A program made the position numbers and the translations under genes. The notes below the pieces were generated by a model, which was given only the letters and a program-made list of their open reading frames with translations, was not told the DNA's origin and searched no databases. Positions 7,669 to 8,517 of a stretch of DNA of 8,517 nucleotides are shown here, in pieces. Each line of letters starts with the position of its first letter. The stretch's first letter is position 1. The DNA comes from Candidatus Eiseniibacteriota bacterium. GTDB lineage: Bacteria; Eisenbacteria; RBG-16-71-46. The DNA lies in contig VBPB01000062.1 in the NCBI GenBank assembly GCA_005893365.1, positions 1-8,517 on the forward strand. The letters are read 5' to 3'.

Positions 7669-8030
7669 TTCGGCGTGGACTCTCCCTGCGTGCGCTGCTC
7701 GGTGAGCCGCGCCTTCTTGCCGGTCTTGCCGCGCAGGTAGTACAGCTTCGCGCGGCGCACCTTGGAGTGCTTGGTGACCTTGATCTCGGCGATCGCCGGT
7801 CCGTGCAGCGGGAAGGTGCGCTCGACCCCGACGCCTTCGCTGATCTTGCGGAGCGTGAAGGTCTTCCTCATCCCGGCGCCGCGCACGTTGATGACGTCAC
7901 CGACGAACTTCTGCTGGCGTTCCTTGTCGCCCTCGATGACGCGGACCAGGACTTCGACCGTGTCTCCAGGGCGCAGGTCGGGGCGCCCCTCCTTCAGGTG
8001 CGCGGCTTCGACCTTCTCGATCACGCCCAT
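7665..8030 (-). CDS. rplS: 50S ribosomal protein L19
   Basis: A 121-residue ribosomal protein L19, located at the 30S-50S interface. Diagnostic segments are RPGDTVEVLVRVIEGDKERQ (20-39), KFVGDVINVRGAGMRKTFTL (41-60), RKISEGVGVERTFPLHGPAI (61-80) and KVRRAKLYYLRGKTGKKARL, followed by a short tail. Length and start fit the family. The ATG at 8030-8028 follows AAAGGAG by seven bases. Its TGA overlaps the GTG of rnhB. In most bacteria rplS is the last gene of rpsP-rimM-trmD-rplS; here nothing from that operon lies upstream. Instead rplS begins its own transcript, with a strong-looking promoter about 70 bases upstream and a divergent envelope gene beyond it. Confidence 0.97.
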   Translation of the reverse strand: MGVIEKVEAAHLKEGRPDLRPGDTVEVLVRVIEGDKERQQKFVGDVINVRGAGMRKTFTLRKISEGVGVERTFPLHGPAIAEIKVTKHSKVRRAKLYYLRGKTGKKARLTEQRTQGESTPK

Positions 8031-8056
8031 GACGGGCTCCTTTCAGAAGACGGGGT

Positions 8057-8071
8057 CCCGGCGACGCCGGG
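8057..8071 (-). promoter_or_regulatory. Hairpin in the rplS leader
   Basis: CCCGGCG and CGCCGGG flank a single A, giving a six- to seven-pair stem with a minimal loop in the predicted 5' untranslated region, about 27 bases before the rplS start. It has no T-run. It might affect rplS translation, as leader hairpins do for some ribosomal proteins, but there is no sequence match to a named leader that I can support. Confidence 0.35.
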
Positions 8072-8096
8072 GTACGGTGGGTTCAGGCGGTCGGGC

Positions 8097-8125
8097 ATTA
8101 TAGGCGAGCCCGGGCCCGCCCGCAA
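8097..8125 (-). promoter_or_regulatory. Sigma70-type promoter of the rplS-rnhB-yraN-glycosyltransferase operon
   Basis: On the minus strand a perfect TATAAT (8102-8097) lies 17 bases after TTGCGG (8125-8120), a partial -35. Transcription would start near 8090, giving a leader of about 60 bases before rplS. TATAAT is conspicuous in such GC-rich DNA and sits in the only gap upstream of rplS. Confidence 0.65.
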
Positions 8126-8317
8126 AACCCCGATTGGGCGCCCGGGCGGCGGGTTCCCGCGGCATGCGACACGGGTTCAGGCCGCCCGGGGCGCCGCGCG
8201 AACCCCTGTCCCCGCTGGCTGCGGACACGGGAGCGCGCCCGGGGGATCCGGGACGGCCGCTTGGCCGGCCGGCCGGCGGTTGCGCCACCCGTCGGCCGGG
8301 CGCTAGGTTGGCGGCCG
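8126..8317. other. Divergent intergenic region, no gene seen
   Basis: Very GC-rich spacer between the rplS promoter and the divergent glycosylphosphotransferase gene. It holds an overlapping GGCCGGCC run at 8263-8276. A weak possible plus-strand promoter (TTGCGC at 8280-8285, TAGGTT at 8304-8309, 18-base spacer) sits just before the right-hand gene. The open frames across it are compositionally poor and resemble no family, so I call it non-coding. Confidence 0.5.
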
Positions 8318-8517
8318 ATGTTCGCCCGCCAACGCCAACTCCTCGCCACCGCCGTGTTCGTGCTGGATGGCCTGCTCATCGCCGGGGCCTGGCTCGCCGC
8401 CTACTGGCTACGCTTCTTCGCCCTCGGCCTGCCGGCCCCGCTCGGCATCCCGGCGCTCTCGTTCCACCTGTGGGTGGGGGCGGTCATCACGCCGGTGTCG
8501 CTGCTGGTGCTGCGCAC
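8318..8517 (+). CDS. Polyprenyl glycosylphosphotransferase (undecaprenyl-phosphate sugar transferase), partial N-terminus
   Basis: The first 66 codons of a membrane protein cut by the right edge. The peptide starts MFARQRQLLATAVFVLDGLL, then a hydrophobic helix ending AAYWLRF, a short Pro/Gly-rich periplasmic-type turn (LGLPAPLGIPAL) and a second hydrophobic helix (WVGAVITPVSLLVLR). The Asp within the first helix and the AxxxRF ending are typical of the N-terminal bundle of WcaJ/CpsE-type enzymes, which start exopolysaccharide or O-antigen repeat synthesis by moving a sugar-1-phosphate onto undecaprenyl phosphate. The catalytic bacterial-sugar-transferase domain is outside the window, so the call rests on the membrane region alone. 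No strong ribosome site is visible before ATG 8318. The gene is divergent from rplS and may begin a surface polysaccharide cluster. Confidence 0.65.
   Translation, partial: MFARQRQLLATAVFVLDGLLIAGAWLAAYWLRFFALGLPAPLGIPALSFHLWVGAVITPVSLLVLR

Noticed and set aside
8263..8276. GGCCGGCC run as a terminator or attachment site
   Set aside because: It has no T-run and no second copy in the window; it looks like simple GC-rich low complexity.
8043..8288. Minus-strand open frame of 81 codons upstream of rplS
   Set aside because: It overlaps the TATAAT promoter and leader; the product is Pro/Arg/Gly-rich without features.
7428..8306. Long plus-strand open frame opposite rplS and rnhB
   Set aside because: It is antisense to unmistakable L19 and RNase HII sequence, with no recognisable features.

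Overview
This is a GC-rich bacterial chromosomal window. It uses alternative start codons (GTG, TTG) freely behind good Shine-Dalgarno sequences and has tightly packed genes. All complete genes lie on the minus strand; one partial gene at the right edge lies on the plus strand. I saw no RNA genes, insertion sequences, phage genes or CRISPR. The gene content fits an environmental, metagenome-type lineage (deltaproteobacteria-like, Rokubacteria/Methylomirabilota or Binatota are guesses); nothing in the window settles the taxon.

Reading the minus strand from the right, the first unit is rplS (L19), rnhB (RNase HII), yraN (UPF0102 nuclease-fold protein) and a GT28/MGDG-synthase-like glycosyltransferase. 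It starts from a sigma70-type promoter with a perfect TATAAT box. rplS and rnhB overlap by GTGA. rnhB is broken: close to the codons for its YGFARHK motif, a deletion of roughly 40 bases has shifted the frame, so an apparent RNase HII-YraN fusion of 329 residues is read. The two genes are better annotated separately. Divergent from this unit, at the right edge, is the start of a polyprenyl glycosylphosphotransferase.

The second unit is an ArsR-type repressor of the SdpR kind that overlaps (TTGA) a short three-helix DUF1648 (SdpI N-terminal-like) membrane protein. Its promoter is an AT-rich island carrying two dyads whose centres lie 20 bp apart, probably the autoregulatory operators.

The third unit is a coenzyme-B12 acyl-CoA mutase operon: meaB GTPase chaperone, mutase large (catalytic) subunit, an unrecognised membrane-anchored acidic protein, mutase small (B12-binding) subunit, and the first 31 codons of a flavodoxin-fold NADPH:FMN reductase-like protein. 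The large subunit would normally be labelled methylmalonyl-CoA mutase. However, it has Phe and Gln at the two positions where methylmalonyl-CoA mutase has Tyr89 and Arg207, which is the isobutyryl-CoA mutase pattern. MeaB, the large subunit and the small subunit all carry low-complexity cationic tails, and an uncharacterised membrane protein gene sits between the two subunit genes. Those two facts are the most unusual features of the system.
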